A stretch of 64,000 nucleotides of DNA from the NCBI RefSeq assembly GCF_014192335.1, contig NZ_JACHXU010000022.1, positions 62,001 to 126,000 of the forward strand. The letters are read 5' to 3'. Positions 27,901-36,984 of the stretch are shown piece by piece. The first letter of the stretch is position 1. Each line of letters starts with the position of its first letter. This DNA comes from Aporhodopirellula rubra. Its GTDB lineage: Bacteria > Planctomycetota > Planctomycetia > Pirellulales > Pirellulaceae. A program made the position numbers and the translations under genes. Under the pieces are notes generated by a model. That model was not told the origin of the DNA and searched no databases. It saw nothing but the letters and a program-made list of their open reading frames with translations.

Positions 27901-29149
27901 CGAACACAGCAAAGGTGCGTATGGCATGCCCCACCTCGCGTTTGTTCAGTCGCCCGATGGTGAAACCGTTTCGATCACGGCAGAGGGGCTGGCCACCGTC
28001 TCGGAACCAGCAACGCAGGAACCGAAATCGGAAACATCAACCGATCCCGTCGTATTCACCTTGCAGGTCGATCGTGACGGCAACGGCGAGTGGACAAGCC
28101 TCGGCGAGGTTCGCGTCGGCGACGACGGCTACGTTGCTCATCCACTACCAAACGATCTCGATGCAGTGTGGCTCCGGTTAGTGACGAATCGTGACTGCAT
28201 CGCGACCGCGTTCCTGCACCAGACAACGAGTCGCTTTGTCGATGGAGCATCGGCCGAGAACCAAGCGTTGTTCGCGGGATTGGCCGATGTCGAAGATGTG
28301 AACGCGACATCAGCCCTAATCTACCCGGCCCAACGCAATCGAAACCTTCGAGTCATCGCCGACGACAAGATTGAGCTCGAATTTACGAAGGAAGGGTTCG
28401 ATTTCGTTGCGACCGAACCGGACACGAATTTGCAACGTCGGTTGCACGTCGAGCCGGAATTCACGGTCGACGACGCTTCGGTAATTGTGTCGCATCACGG
28501 GAAGAAATTTCGGTTACCGAAGGGACACGTCGCGTACGACCGCCCATTCCGATCGGGAAGCCCACGCGATCTCCGCGAGGTCGAGTCAGAGCGTATCCTG
28601 GCCAATATTCACGGTACGTTCTACGAGTTGCCGTTGGTAACCAATGGAGCCCCGCCGGCATGGAATCAAGTTCGCCCGGTGTCGAGCCACTCCAAGCAGA
28701 TCACGGACTACTGTTCGTGGAACGGGTTGCTCGTCCTCGCCGGTGTGAAGCAAGACGTATCGGATGACGAACACGTCTTCGCCGCGGCCGATGGCACCGC
28801 TTCGTTGTGGTTCGGCGGCGTTGACGATCTTTGGAAGCTCGGCAAACCCGTCGGTCAAGGCGGTCCGTGGAAAGACTCCGATGTTCAAAACGGCAAGCCT
28901 TCGGATGCCTATTTGATGACCGGCTACGATCGCAAATCGCTAACACTGCAACACGATCGCACGGAGCCAGTTGGCTTTACCATCGAAGTTGACATCAATG
29001 GCGACGGACTCTGGTGCCCGCTAGACCACGTCGAAGTCAAGCCCAGCGAAACGTTGCAGTATTCGTTTGCCGATGGTTTCTCCGCGAGCTGGGTGCGTTT
29101 GGTTTCCGACGCAAATTGCCAAGCGACTGCAACGTTCACGTACGAATGA
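24902..29149 (+). CDS. Very large sulfatase fused to a propeller-like region with internal duplication
   Basis: Residues 1-470 are a complete S1 sulfatase: signal peptide, [15 protein letters not shown] (Asp39, Asp40), formylglycine signature [11 protein letters not shown] (Cys79, Pro81, Arg83), [22 protein letters not shown] and [19 protein letters not shown]. Most S1 enzymes end here at 450-550 residues, but this one continues to 1415. Residues about 485-1110 read like repeated beta-propeller blades ([61 protein letters not shown]). Residues about 1233-1415 repeat the last part ([51 protein letters not shown]). The extra region may bind the glycan or the cell surface. It follows a REP-like element and faces the GH43-like gene. 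Confidence 0.9.
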   Translation: MKYLSLSIILTCLTMLSVVKATVAVGESDRPNIVFILTDDHRADGWSAAGNELLSTPNLDRIASRGTRFENAFVTLAICSPSRAACLTGRYGSKNGVTAVGIVTINDGAATFADALRDSGYATGVTGKWHLKTKPEQCGFEFISTCWANGPWYDRQFNIDGESKKMPGFVDDVTAAESIRFMQRSVVDEKPFALWMCTQVPHMDHKHTWPAEQKYLDAHDAEAMPLPKTWNDDLSGKPEYLKTSRNRTQALHYGYDSPEKIQGHTRDYYASVEQMDRAIGRVLDEIDRLGVQDDTWILFVGDNGWLLGEHGMTSKVLPYEESMHVPMAIAGPRTMAKVSDALVLNIDLTATIYELAGLPVPKSMDGKSLLPIVENDSPSDWRTSFLYEAPTPQLGSQPLWAVRDDRWKYVETHPDGSADGVFKELYDLQSDAIEQTNLAENPEYSEKVQALSKQLQQQRAGLESNAVQLTARNRMKAPSESGDIRTDILLSGVYPHLTTYGIYSQNGGHYKSGHNECGIGAIVPWAGKLWMVNYAPHQPKGSEHKLFSVDPDLTQPLTIHPESVGGTPAGRMIHEESNQLLIAHHLIDAEGNVRTISPNDMPMRVTAIARHLKDPENMVYYIDMEGSIWEANVHTLAVSRLFKKPVPGWHGKGGYTSQGRLVVSNNGELHVGDYGDVLVGGKARNEEERGVLAEYDGENWNIVERRQFTEVTGPRGITGGSDGDDPIWTMGWDRRSVRLKVLDQGKWHTYLLPKAAYCNDARHGWYTEWPRIREITDGRWMMDMHGMFYEFPKTFSSQNSAGIKPIGSHLRYVPDFCEWNGKLVLASDETSIQGNPLAGQPQSNLWFGEFDDLKSWGPASAYGGPWIEDSVAANTPSDPFLVSGFDRRVLHLAVGKLSPVTAQILRASDEQTIHGLPPELAKLPRVSIPRGNWREPAPGFEFNVDIAVNVYLAVDKRGDPKLPSSWRLTDLDVTWGSNHDDRVYVRQFSAGTVSIPANDIEHSKGAYGMPHLAFVQSPDGETVSITAEGLATVSEPATQEPKSETSTDPVVFTLQVDRDGNGEWTSLGEVRVGDDGYVAHPLPNDLDAVWLRLVTNRDCIATAFLHQTTSRFVDGASAENQALFAGLADVEDVNATSALIYPAQRNRNLRVIADDKIELEFTKEGFDFVATEPDTNLQRRLHVEPEFTVDDASVIVSHHGKKFRLPKGHVAYDRPFRSGSPRDLREVESERILANIHGTFYELPLVTNGAPPAWNQVRPVSSHSKQITDYCSWNGLLVLAGVKQDVSDDEHVFAAADGTASLWFGGVDDLWKLGKPVGQGGPWKDSDVQNGKPSDAYLMTGYDRKSLTLQHDRTEPVGFTIEVDINGDGLWCPLDHVEVKPSETLQYSFADGFSASWVRLVSDANCQATATFTYE

Positions 29150-29269
29150 GAGATAACCGAATCATTGTCCTCGGTTCCGCTGAGGGCAAACGGGTAAGGC
29201 AACCACCGGGCGAAATGGTTTTGTTCGGTGGGAGCCAGCCTGACTCACGGTATCATTCTTCGATACTCG

Positions 29270-31726
29270 TTATCGGCTCAGCTTTGAGAAGCCGACGATC
29301 AGCTCACCACCCCGTGTCTCACCGATCAGTTTGCCGGCGAAATTTTGCTCGGTGAGACCGGCGGACTCTCCTTCGAAGACGAGTACCAGACCTTGATCGT
29401 GTTTTTCCGTCGTTACGACCAGACTTCCTCGGCCAAAGTCGACCTCCTCCGCAGCGCCATATCGAAGGCTGCCAAAGTTCATGTCCGTCTGAGCGTCGAA
29501 GCCTTCCTCTGAGTGCACCAGAATTCGTATTTCAGCAGTTTGAGATGATATCGGTGAATCGTTCTGGACGCTGAGACGTTTGTGGACGACCAATGGAATG
29601 ATCAAATTCTTCGAGCTGTGTTGGTCGTTGGCGTAATCCTGTCGCTTGACCGTATCGATCGCCGCGAGCGAAAGATGCGTGGCACGACCGAATTCATCTT
29701 GCAGGACGTGTGGTCGCTCGAGCTTATGCCAACGCGTGCGGGTGCCGTCTTCGTACGTAGTACAATCGGGCGTGTATGCCAATCCCGTGTCGCACTTCCA
29801 GTGTATCCCGTCGGGTGACCTGAGATAGATCGCACGGTAGTTTAAAAAGGCATTGATGATTTGATGGAACTGAACCTCATCCCGCCACATGACAGGATCT
29901 TCATAATTGGAATGGCGGTATCGATCGGGAATCGATTTGTTGTTTTGCACCACGTCGCTGAGGACTTGGTAGGGGCCGAGCAATCCGTTGGTGCTGTGAA
30001 TCATGCGTCCAAATTTCGATACAAACAACATGCTGCCGTCGTCGAGTTGCACACCTGATAAATTGCGTTGCACCTGATACTCACGGTTGTCGCCAAGAGA
30101 CTCGGCGTCGTACTCGACACTCATTTCACCCACTACCTCCCACGGACCACGCATGGATTTCGAACTCAGTAACGTAGGTTTCCAGTGGATGAGCGAGTAA
30201 AGCAGGTAGGTGCCGTCGTTGAGTCGAACGACATCGGCGTTATGTCCGTGCCCGTCCTGATACGCGTAGGCGGTTTCCCCGGTCGGGCGGTACGGGCCCG
30301 TTGGTTCGTCCGCAACGGCATGAACCACGGTGGACGCCACCCATTCCCAGTGACCTCGCAGCGCGGCTTCGGGCCAGCGTACGACGAGCATGTGATACTT
30401 TCCATCGTCATCCTTAACGGGACGCCCACCCCAGTAGGACCACTCTGGATGTTCGATTCCGTTATTGGGATCACGTGGCAAAACTTCCTCGGCCCCCCAC
30501 AGGTCTCTGCGTAATTCCGTGTGAATCGGCATCGGCAAAATTAGATCGCTGAAGGACGCACCACGCATCGCTCGGACTCGCCCTGACGCGGTGTTTGATG
30601 GTTCGCTCTCGTTTCCGCTGTGGTCGATTGCGCGAACAAAGTACGTGTTCCGTTCGCCTTTAACAGGGGTGATGTCAGTGAACGTGTTTTTGGTAACTCC
30701 CGTGGCCAACGCAATTGAATCAAGTTCGTCGTTCGTTTTTCGATAAACGGAGAAGGAGGCGACATCCTCATCATCGCATTCCCACGCCAATTCGATTTCC
30801 GCATCCAATGACACCGCATCGAACAGTCGAGGGGCGGGTGGTGGTTGCGAATCGAGACGTCTCGCGGTCGCCAACGGGGACGCGGCAGACTCAACGCCAT
30901 CCAATACGCGGGTGACGATGTAGCTGTACTGAATGCCGTTGACGATCGATTCATCGAGAAACCGGTGCGTTTTGTTCGCCGAACCAAGCAGCGTGAACTT
31001 CTTTGCGTCGGACGATCGTCGGTAGACTCGATGTTCGGCATCCGCGAAATTTCCGCGCGGTGACCATGTTAACGTGATGCCGGATTCATCCGCTGTAGCG
31101 TTTAACGCGGACGGTCCCGCGCTTGCCCTATCGAGAACACGGAGGTTAACGTCATCCAGGGAAACAGAAATCGGTGCGGTGGTTCGCAGGCTAATACGAA
31201 CAAACGGCATTCCCTGATCTGCATCATCGGCGGTTACTTTGTAATCACCTGAATAGAAATCCGCCGGCGCCGCACCGCCGTTAACCGGAACATCGTCCGC
31301 CAATAATCGAACGTGATCACCGAACACCAAACTGAACGATACGAACGCGGGGATCTCGTATCGAGCATGTGCGGTGAAGCGATACTCGAAAACATCGCCC
31401 ACGAGCGGTTTCGAATAGGTGGGAATGTTGTCGAGTTTGCGTGACTCGACAACCGTGATCTCATTGCCGGCACTTCGGAATTCTCCCAACGCAACCCCCG
31501 CGATGTGGTTCCCCTTCGTCAATTCAGCGTTGACGGTCCAGCATGGAGAAGAATGCGTTTGCCATCCTGGAACCAAATCAAAGTTCCCATCGTTCACATT
31601 TTCGTTGGGCGGATTCTCTCCGAGCAAAACAATGTCCGCATGGGTGGATGAGATGCTGAAAACGAACGCGGCAACGATACTAAGAAATGATCGAATGGCG
31701 GGGCGGCGAATGGAGCTAGGACACAT
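29270..31726 (-). CDS. Multidomain GH43-like (five-bladed propeller) glycoside hydrolase with FN3 domains
   Basis: From the ATG at 31726 the 818-residue product has a signal peptide (cleavage after STHA, residue 30). A CBM-like beta-sandwich covers about 31-199 (NLRVLD end). Two fibronectin type III domains lie at about 200-293 (LNATADESGITLTWS... YSYIVTRV) and 294-387 (IELAWECDDEDVASFSVYRK). The catalytic-like domain at about 388-715 shows propeller motifs RPVKDDDGKYHMLVVRWP, HGHNADVVRLNDGTYLLYS and YEDPVMWRDEVQFHQI, the last matching the EDP(x)W motif of GH43-type exo-glycosidases. A small beta domain ends the protein. I cannot tell the exact GH family or substrate. An upstream extension to 31855 is not signal-like. 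It converges with the giant sulfatase and is followed on the same strand by GH16. Confidence 0.8.
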   Translation of the reverse strand: MCPSSIRRPAIRSFLSIVAAFVFSISSTHADIVLLGENPPNENVNDGNFDLVPGWQTHSSPCWTVNAELTKGNHIAGVALGEFRSAGNEITVVESRKLDNIPTYSKPLVGDVFEYRFTAHARYEIPAFVSFSLVFGDHVRLLADDVPVNGGAAPADFYSGDYKVTADDADQGMPFVRISLRTTAPISVSLDDVNLRVLDRASAGPSALNATADESGITLTWSPRGNFADAEHRVYRRSSDAKKFTLLGSANKTHRFLDESIVNGIQYSYIVTRVLDGVESAASPLATARRLDSQPPPAPRLFDAVSLDAEIELAWECDDEDVASFSVYRKTNDELDSIALATGVTKNTFTDITPVKGERNTYFVRAIDHSGNESEPSNTASGRVRAMRGASFSDLILPMPIHTELRRDLWGAEEVLPRDPNNGIEHPEWSYWGGRPVKDDDGKYHMLVVRWPEAALRGHWEWVASTVVHAVADEPTGPYRPTGETAYAYQDGHGHNADVVRLNDGTYLLYSLIHWKPTLLSSKSMRGPWEVVGEMSVEYDAESLGDNREYQVQRNLSGVQLDDGSMLFVSKFGRMIHSTNGLLGPYQVLSDVVQNNKSIPDRYRHSNYEDPVMWRDEVQFHQIINAFLNYRAIYLRSPDGIHWKCDTGLAYTPDCTTYEDGTRTRWHKLERPHVLQDEFGRATHLSLAAIDTVKRQDYANDQHSSKNLIIPLVVHKRLSVQNDSPISSQTAEIRILVHSEEGFDAQTDMNFGSLRYGAAEEVDFGRGSLVVTTEKHDQGLVLVFEGESAGLTEQNFAGKLIGETRGGELIVGFSKLSR

Positions 31727-31920
31727 TGGAATTCGTCGTGATTGCTGTCGAGTAAAAATGCACACTTCGCTCCGAGCGGAGCGGCCAATCGTTGTCGTGA
31801 GACGCCGCTCACCTGATGGCGAACGCACCAGACGAGCATCTCTACCGTTGATCACGCTGATCGGCCGAGGATTGGAATCGCGATCGGACGCCAGAGAATA
31901 CAGTATTCGCGACAGACGAC

Positions 31921-32880
31921 TTACTTACGCACGAGAATGTAGGAACGAACCCAATCGTAGAGCGTGCTGCTTTGATTTTCGTCGTTGAGCATTTCATCCG
32001 TTGGCTGTCCTGGTTCCCAATCGTAGGTTTCGGTAACCAAGTGCATGTACATCGGGCGGGCGAAGGGCAGCGGGTTGTAATCCGTTGCCGGTTTAACGGT
32101 GAACAGGTATTTGCCGTCGTAGTAGAAACGCATTGTGTTCGGATCGATCCACCAAACGCCGTAGGTGTAAAAAAAATCCGCGGTGTTTTCAATTTTTGCC
32201 CGCTCATCACGAGGAGCGCCCACGCTCACGTTCGGCGGATCGCTGCGGCGACTGACGTTCACCTGATAATGCGTATTGGCATGGAACTCTCGGTTCCAAC
32301 TCGGCGTTTTGGTTGGCGCACCGATAGTCTCGATGATGTCGAGTTCTTGTCGATGACTTTCATTCACCATTGATCCGTCTTCTTTGATGTAGCGGACGGA
32401 CTGTGGAAGGTTTTTCAACCAAAACGTCGACGACATCGGAGTACGCGACGCTTTCATTCGGGTCTCGTAGTAGCCATACCAAGCTTGATCGCTTTTCGAC
32501 GCGACGGCGCCACCGGCGAGTGTGTATTTGTCGCCCGGTTTTCCGTCATTGCCTTCCGACGGAATCAACCGACGATTTCGAATCCGCAAAAAACCTTCTC
32601 GCACCGAAACGGTGTCCGCTTTGAACGTTGCCGGTGGCCGTCCGTTCTGCCAATAGGGACTCTTGTCGTACCACTTGCGTTGATCGAGTGAATCCCCCTC
32701 AAACTCGTCAGTAAACGTGGGATTCACCGCCCACTGGAATCCCTCGGGCGGCGCGGGCAATGTCTTCATGTGTTCGATTGCCAACTCGTACGGCGAACCG
32801 TCGGAAGTCTGATTGCGAATATTCGCATTGACGACAGCCATCAAGAGCAGTGGCAGCATCGTGAGGTGAGACAGAATCAT
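31921..32880 (-). CDS. GH16 endo-glycoside hydrolase (agarase/carrageenase/porphyranase-like)
   Basis: The 319-residue product has a signal peptide (cleavage near VNA, residue about 19) and a GH16 jelly-roll fold. FTDEFEGDSLDQRKWYD opens the domain. GYYETRMKASRTPMSSTFWLK lies in the substrate cleft. The catalytic bulge motif is ELDIIETIG, with nucleophile Glu179, Asp181 and acid/base Glu184 (ExDxxE). HANTHYQ and GVWWIDPNTMRFYYDGK follow. GH16 enzymes cut beta-1,4 or beta-1,3 bonds in galactans and glucans. The sulfatase-rich surroundings favour a sulfated galactan such as agar, porphyran or carrageenan, but residues read here do not decide among them. It lies between the GH43-like gene and the Gfo/Idh/MocA gene on the same strand. 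Confidence 0.9.
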   Translation of the reverse strand: MILSHLTMLPLLLMAVVNANIRNQTSDGSPYELAIEHMKTLPAPPEGFQWAVNPTFTDEFEGDSLDQRKWYDKSPYWQNGRPPATFKADTVSVREGFLRIRNRRLIPSEGNDGKPGDKYTLAGGAVASKSDQAWYGYYETRMKASRTPMSSTFWLKNLPQSVRYIKEDGSMVNESHRQELDIIETIGAPTKTPSWNREFHANTHYQVNVSRRSDPPNVSVGAPRDERAKIENTADFFYTYGVWWIDPNTMRFYYDGKYLFTVKPATDYNPLPFARPMYMHLVTETYDWEPGQPTDEMLNDENQSSTLYDWVRSYILVRK

Positions 32881-32991
32881 GGAACTGGGGCTCTCAGAGT
32901 GGGGATTGATGGAGTTGGCATAAACGTTGTATCCGTGCTGCTTTGTTCGATGGACTCGGCGTTGATGCCGAGTTGGTGCGTCAGCGAATCG

Positions 32992-34371
32992 CTAGGCTTC
33001 GATCTCGTATCCTTCTCGGTACGGTCGGCTCATCATGCTGGCGGCCAAATCGTCACCAACAATCATCTCGGTTGATTGATCCCAGTGGATCGTTCGGCCT
33101 AGACGGCAACAGATGCCGGCGAGATGGCAAACATTGAGCATCTTCATGTGCGAGTGCACATCCGAAATCGGCAACGTCCGGTGCTCGATCGAATGAACGA
33201 AGTTCGCCCAGTGTGCCGGTCGATCGTTTCCGACAATTGGCATGCCGCGATAGACTTTGTTGATCGCATCTTCGGGCAACGGATTGTCCGCGAGTTCCTC
33301 AATCGGTGCCCCGACGAGTTTCCCACGGTTGACAAAAATCCGTCCGCGTTCGCCGTCAAAGAGGATCCCGTTATCGACATCGTGCCGCACATTCATTGTG
33401 ACGTCACCATCGGCAAACGCGACATTGAGGTCGAACGCGCGGGCGGTGTTGTATCGGTTGTGTTGAACGGGCATGCCGTCTTTAAATTCGACGTCGTGAT
33501 GGGCTGTTCCGCCAACCGAGACGGGGTCGTTGTTCTGCCCTGCCGCTGCGATGCCCAACATCGCGATATCGATGTGGTGTGCGCCCCAGTCGGTCAGCTT
33601 GCCACCAGAATGCTCATACCACCAACGAAAATGGGTGTGCCCGTTGGTGTACTTTCGATCGACGCCGGGTTTCGGGTCGGCCATGTAGCGATATTCCATC
33701 ACGGGAGTCGGCCCCAACCATCGGTCCCAATCGAGTTCCTTTGGAACCGCTGCGACGGGAATCTCAGGGCTCCAACCGCCCGCGTCGATACCGACGATGA
33801 TCCGCTTCAGTTTGCCGAGTCGTCCATCCGCAATCACAGCAAGGGCTTTGTTGAACAAGTTGAAACTGCTGCGTTGCTGTGTTCCGACTTGCACGACGCG
33901 TCCCGTTTCCTTCTGCACTTTTCGAATCAATTTGCCTTCGTCGATCGTGAGCGTCAAAGGTTTTTCGCAATACGCGTCTTTCCCGGCACGCATTGCCTCA
34001 ATAAGGATTTTGGTGTGCCAATGGTCCGGCGTGGAAATCTGCACCACGTCGATATCGTCACGTGCGAGTACCTCACGGTAGTCGCTGTAGAGATCCGCCT
34101 TACCGTCGCAAAGCAAATCGTTTCCGTACGCTAAGTGCGAAGAGTCGACGTCACAGAGCGCGACCAAGTCGGCGAACTCTTTGCCGACGGGGGCGGTACG
34201 TGTTCCGTTGCCTCCGACACCGATCAACGCGAATCGCAACCGTTCGCTTTTTGATTGTGCCGATGCACGACGTGCCGTGAACGTGTAGGGAACGGTGACT
34301 GCCGCGGCGGCCGCGCTCGCATAAGTAAGAAATTGGCGCCGATTGCCGGTCACGCGTTTTACGCTTTTCAT
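32992..34371 (-). CDS. Tat-exported Gfo/Idh/MocA family oxidoreductase
   Basis: The ATG at 34371 has GGAGGAG eight bases upstream (34379-34385) and gives 459 residues. It starts with a Tat signal, NRRQFLTYASAAAAAVTVP, with the twin arginine motif. The Rossmann fold follows as RFALIGVGGNGTRTAPV and ALCDVDSS. STPDHWHTKILIEAMRAGKD leads to the conserved CEKPLT motif at the end of the nucleotide domain, and the C-terminal half includes HFRWWYEHSGGKLTDWGAHHIDIA. The family oxidises or reduces sugars with NAD(P); some exported members act as GH109 glycosidases using bound NAD. In this setting it probably handles a sugar released from the glycan. Upstream of it lies a long empty stretch shared with the divergent sulfatase. 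Confidence 0.93.
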   Translation of the reverse strand: MKSVKRVTGNRRQFLTYASAAAAAVTVPYTFTARRASAQSKSERLRFALIGVGGNGTRTAPVGKEFADLVALCDVDSSHLAYGNDLLCDGKADLYSDYREVLARDDIDVVQISTPDHWHTKILIEAMRAGKDAYCEKPLTLTIDEGKLIRKVQKETGRVVQVGTQQRSSFNLFNKALAVIADGRLGKLKRIIVGIDAGGWSPEIPVAAVPKELDWDRWLGPTPVMEYRYMADPKPGVDRKYTNGHTHFRWWYEHSGGKLTDWGAHHIDIAMLGIAAAGQNNDPVSVGGTAHHDVEFKDGMPVQHNRYNTARAFDLNVAFADGDVTMNVRHDVDNGILFDGERGRIFVNRGKLVGAPIEELADNPLPEDAINKVYRGMPIVGNDRPAHWANFVHSIEHRTLPISDVHSHMKMLNVCHLAGICCRLGRTIHWDQSTEMIVGDDLAASMMSRPYREGYEIEA

Positions 34372-34931
34372 CAGGAGACTCCTCCGCTGAGCGTGACAAC
34401 CAAGGGTCAACGCGGTGCGGGAACTGAGGTGGGATGTGGGGAAGGTTCGTGGCGAGACCGCAAAGTCTTCACGTGCGTTTCCCTAGTCTCTGCTAGAACT
34501 GTCAAAAGATCAATGATTGATCGTTAACAAGATTGCAGTTGAGTTCTGTTGCGAGGTCTATTGAGCTAGCGAATGTTTGTCTGTCATCTCGCTCCAGCGG
34601 TCTATGGATTAAGCAAGCAACATATGCATGGCGCGTCAGACATGGTGGCCGTTTAGGAATACGATTTCGCCTATGATCGAAGTGGTAACGTAGAAACCAA
34701 TCTACGATTGGACTCGATCACCTTTGAAGAACCGTTATGCGTCCATCTGACGCAGCCCTAAAATTCCTCACGAATCATATTAGGATCCATCGCATGCAAC
34801 ACATGCAAAGCATTCGCGAAGAATGAGTTGCACGCCAGATGACTCATTCGATGCCCGTTGTTTGGTCCTATGCTGTTTAGCCGAATACTCCTGTCTCTGA
34901 TTCCCCACCCGTTTTGTCTTCGAGAATTCTT
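34372..34931. promoter_or_regulatory. Divergent intergenic region with two inverted repeats
   Basis: No gene is supported in these 560 bases between the divergent oxidoreductase and sulfatase. CGTAGA (34689-34694) and TCTACG (34701-34706) form a small hairpin. GAATGAGT (34821-34828) and ACTCATTC (34842-34849) form a perfect eight-base-pair inverted repeat with a 13-base spacer, so arm centres are 21 bp apart, two helical turns, as for a dimeric repressor or activator. The second site is 83 bases before the sulfatase start at 34932. Confidence 0.4.
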
Positions 34932-36569
34932 ATGATGCGTCTTGTCGTCGGATTGTTATCGTCCACGCTGTTTTGCGTCGTTGCCGCCTCGGCCGCGGAA
35001 AAGCCAAACATCATTCTGTTGTTCGCGGACGACATCAGTGCGCGGGAGTTGCCGCCTTATGGCTCCTCCGTATGGAGTCCGCCCGAAGGTGGCGATACCA
35101 GCGACATGAAGTACCGTGCGAAAACGCCCGTGCTGAATCGGCTCGCCGAGGAAGGATGTTGGGTGACGACTGCTTGGGCGACGACGGTCTGTTCGCCGAG
35201 TCGTGCCATGATGATGACGGGCCGGTATGCCCATCGTCACAAATGGTGGACCAACGGTGATATCGGCGAAGTGCAACGACGCGACGGCGTTTATGAGAAG
35301 TGGCCGTTGTACGAGAGTTCGCCGCTGCAAATCGGACACATCGCCCGACAAGCGGGCTATGGGACCTACTGGGCAGGAAAGACGCAGATGGTCGGCGACT
35401 TGCAAAAGTTTGGATTCGACGAAGGCTGCTTCACGCCCGGCAATCTGTCCGACAAAGACAACCCGTACACTGATTTCAAACACACGTATGTCAATCGAGA
35501 GGGGCAACGGGTCCTGCTCAATGTCGACACAGGCGAACCAGCGGACACGTACATGCAACACGGTTGGTACTGGTATCCGCACGTTAGGTTGATGAATCAC
35601 CCTGACTCAGATCAAACGTTTCAGTGGTGGCCCAACACGCCGGAATCACGCGAGAGTTTTGGACCGCACACATACGGGCCCGACGTCGAGTTGGAGTTCG
35701 TGTTCGACTATATGGATCGGCAACATGCCGCGGACGCACCATTTTTCATCTATCACTGCTCGCACCTCGGCCACGACGCATTTGATTGGTTCCATCCAGA
35801 CGTCAACACAAAGTGGCCGGGGGCGCCGATCGTAAAATGGGACGGTAGTGCGTACGAGCGTGTGGAGCCCCAGATTTCGGGCGACGAGGGTGTGTATGAC
35901 ACGCACGGCACCGTTTCGGAACCGGGGATTCACAACCACGTGAACTATCTCGATTATCAGATGTGGTTGTATCGAAAGAAGCTCGACGAACTTGGGATCG
36001 CCGACAACACCATTGTCATTTTCTGCGCCGACAACGGCACCAGCGGTTACGGGAAGCATCAATCCGATCGCCAAAAGGGCACTCACGTTCCGCTGATTAT
36101 CTACGCCCCGGGGATGACGAAGCAGGGGCGGCAAGACATTCTCGTTAATCTCGCGGACTTTTTGCCAACAATTGCGGAGATCGTCGGCGTTGAGATTCCC
36201 GCAGATTATCCAATCGATGGCGAATCGCTTTGGCCCTTCTTGACGACCGATAAGACGACGCACCGCGACTGGATCTACGCCTACCGCGGTGCTGATCAAC
36301 TCATCCGTAGTCAATACCTGATGCGTGACGGTTGGGGACGTTGGTGGGACGTGCGTGAACAACCCGAAGACTTGATCAGTTATCCCCAAATCGATGACTG
36401 GAACGATGCTCTCGAACTTCATCGCAGCGAGCGCGAGCGGCTGATGAAAATCATGGCACCGTTTGATATGCATGCCACCGAGCACGATGCTCCCGGAACA
36501 CCGCCCAATCCGAACGCTGTCCGAGGCAAAAAATCCAAGTCGAAAAAGACGAACAAGTCGGTTAAATAG
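34932..36569 (+). CDS. Secreted S1-type sulfatase
   Basis: From the ATG at 34932 the product has 545 residues with a signal peptide (cleavage after ASAA, about residue 22). The opening strand NIILLFADDISARELPPYG supplies Asp33 and Asp34. The formylglycine signature CSPSRAMMMTG has Cys87, Pro89 and Arg91. FCADNGTSGYGKHQSDRQKG and DFLPTIAEIVGVEIP are typical of the second half. The C terminus is Lys/Ser-rich (GKKSKSKKTNKSVK). A TTG at 34914 would add six residues and has no better ribosome binding site. It faces the Gfo/Idh/MocA gene across an intergenic region with an inverted repeat. Confidence 0.92.
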   Translation: MMRLVVGLLSSTLFCVVAASAAEKPNIILLFADDISARELPPYGSSVWSPPEGGDTSDMKYRAKTPVLNRLAEEGCWVTTAWATTVCSPSRAMMMTGRYAHRHKWWTNGDIGEVQRRDGVYEKWPLYESSPLQIGHIARQAGYGTYWAGKTQMVGDLQKFGFDEGCFTPGNLSDKDNPYTDFKHTYVNREGQRVLLNVDTGEPADTYMQHGWYWYPHVRLMNHPDSDQTFQWWPNTPESRESFGPHTYGPDVELEFVFDYMDRQHAADAPFFIYHCSHLGHDAFDWFHPDVNTKWPGAPIVKWDGSAYERVEPQISGDEGVYDTHGTVSEPGIHNHVNYLDYQMWLYRKKLDELGIADNTIVIFCADNGTSGYGKHQSDRQKGTHVPLIIYAPGMTKQGRQDILVNLADFLPTIAEIVGVEIPADYPIDGESLWPFLTTDKTTHRDWIYAYRGADQLIRSQYLMRDGWGRWWDVREQPEDLISYPQIDDWNDALELHRSERERLMKIMAPFDMHATEHDAPGTPPNPNAVRGKKSKSKKTNKSVK

Positions 36570-36984
36570 CGTACGCGTTAACCGTAACGGGACGACGTGG
36601 TACGCCAGCGAAGGCTCCTTGGTGTGATGCGACACGCGTCCTGATTTATGAACTCTTGTGTTCGCGTCGCCGTCGCTAGGGATGGCGACGCGTTCGAGTT
36701 GGGGTATAAACTGCCTCCCACGCTAGGAACGAGATATATTCGATTGCTAGCGTTTTCCCTATAGATTTGACACAGCGGTCAGTAGCTACGAGTATTTCCC
36801 CGTTCGGTTTGGAATCGAAACATGAGGAAAGGGTGGCGGGCAGCGTCACCAACCACGCTCGTTCCGTTACGAATGGTCGGCGTATTTACGCGTCTGTTTG
36901 CCAACGCGAATGAAGCCGGTCCGTCGCTTTCCTATTCCTGCCCCACCTGCTCCGCTCCCACCTTTGAACTTCAAGAGCCCCTCG
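36570..36984. other. Intergenic region with a strong hairpin
   Basis: No gene is visible here. CGCGTCGCC (36663-36671) and GGCGACGCG (36684-36692) make a perfect nine-base-pair GC-rich stem with a 12-base loop, about 95 bases after the sulfatase stop; there is no T-run. A TTGACA at 36767-36772 has only a weak -10 match at 36790-36795. A frame open from 36822 looks like chance. Confidence 0.4.

Noticed and set aside
33124..34134. A 336-residue open frame antisense to the Gfo/Idh/MocA gene
   Set aside because: It is long but mirrors a strongly supported enzyme and shows no independent start signal or family motif.
35646..36635. A 329-residue open frame antisense to a sulfatase
   Set aside because: The sulfatase on the other strand has its full set of catalytic motifs; the antisense frame has none.
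36767..36795. TTGACA with a possible -10 element
   Set aside because: The -10 hexamer matches only three of six positions.
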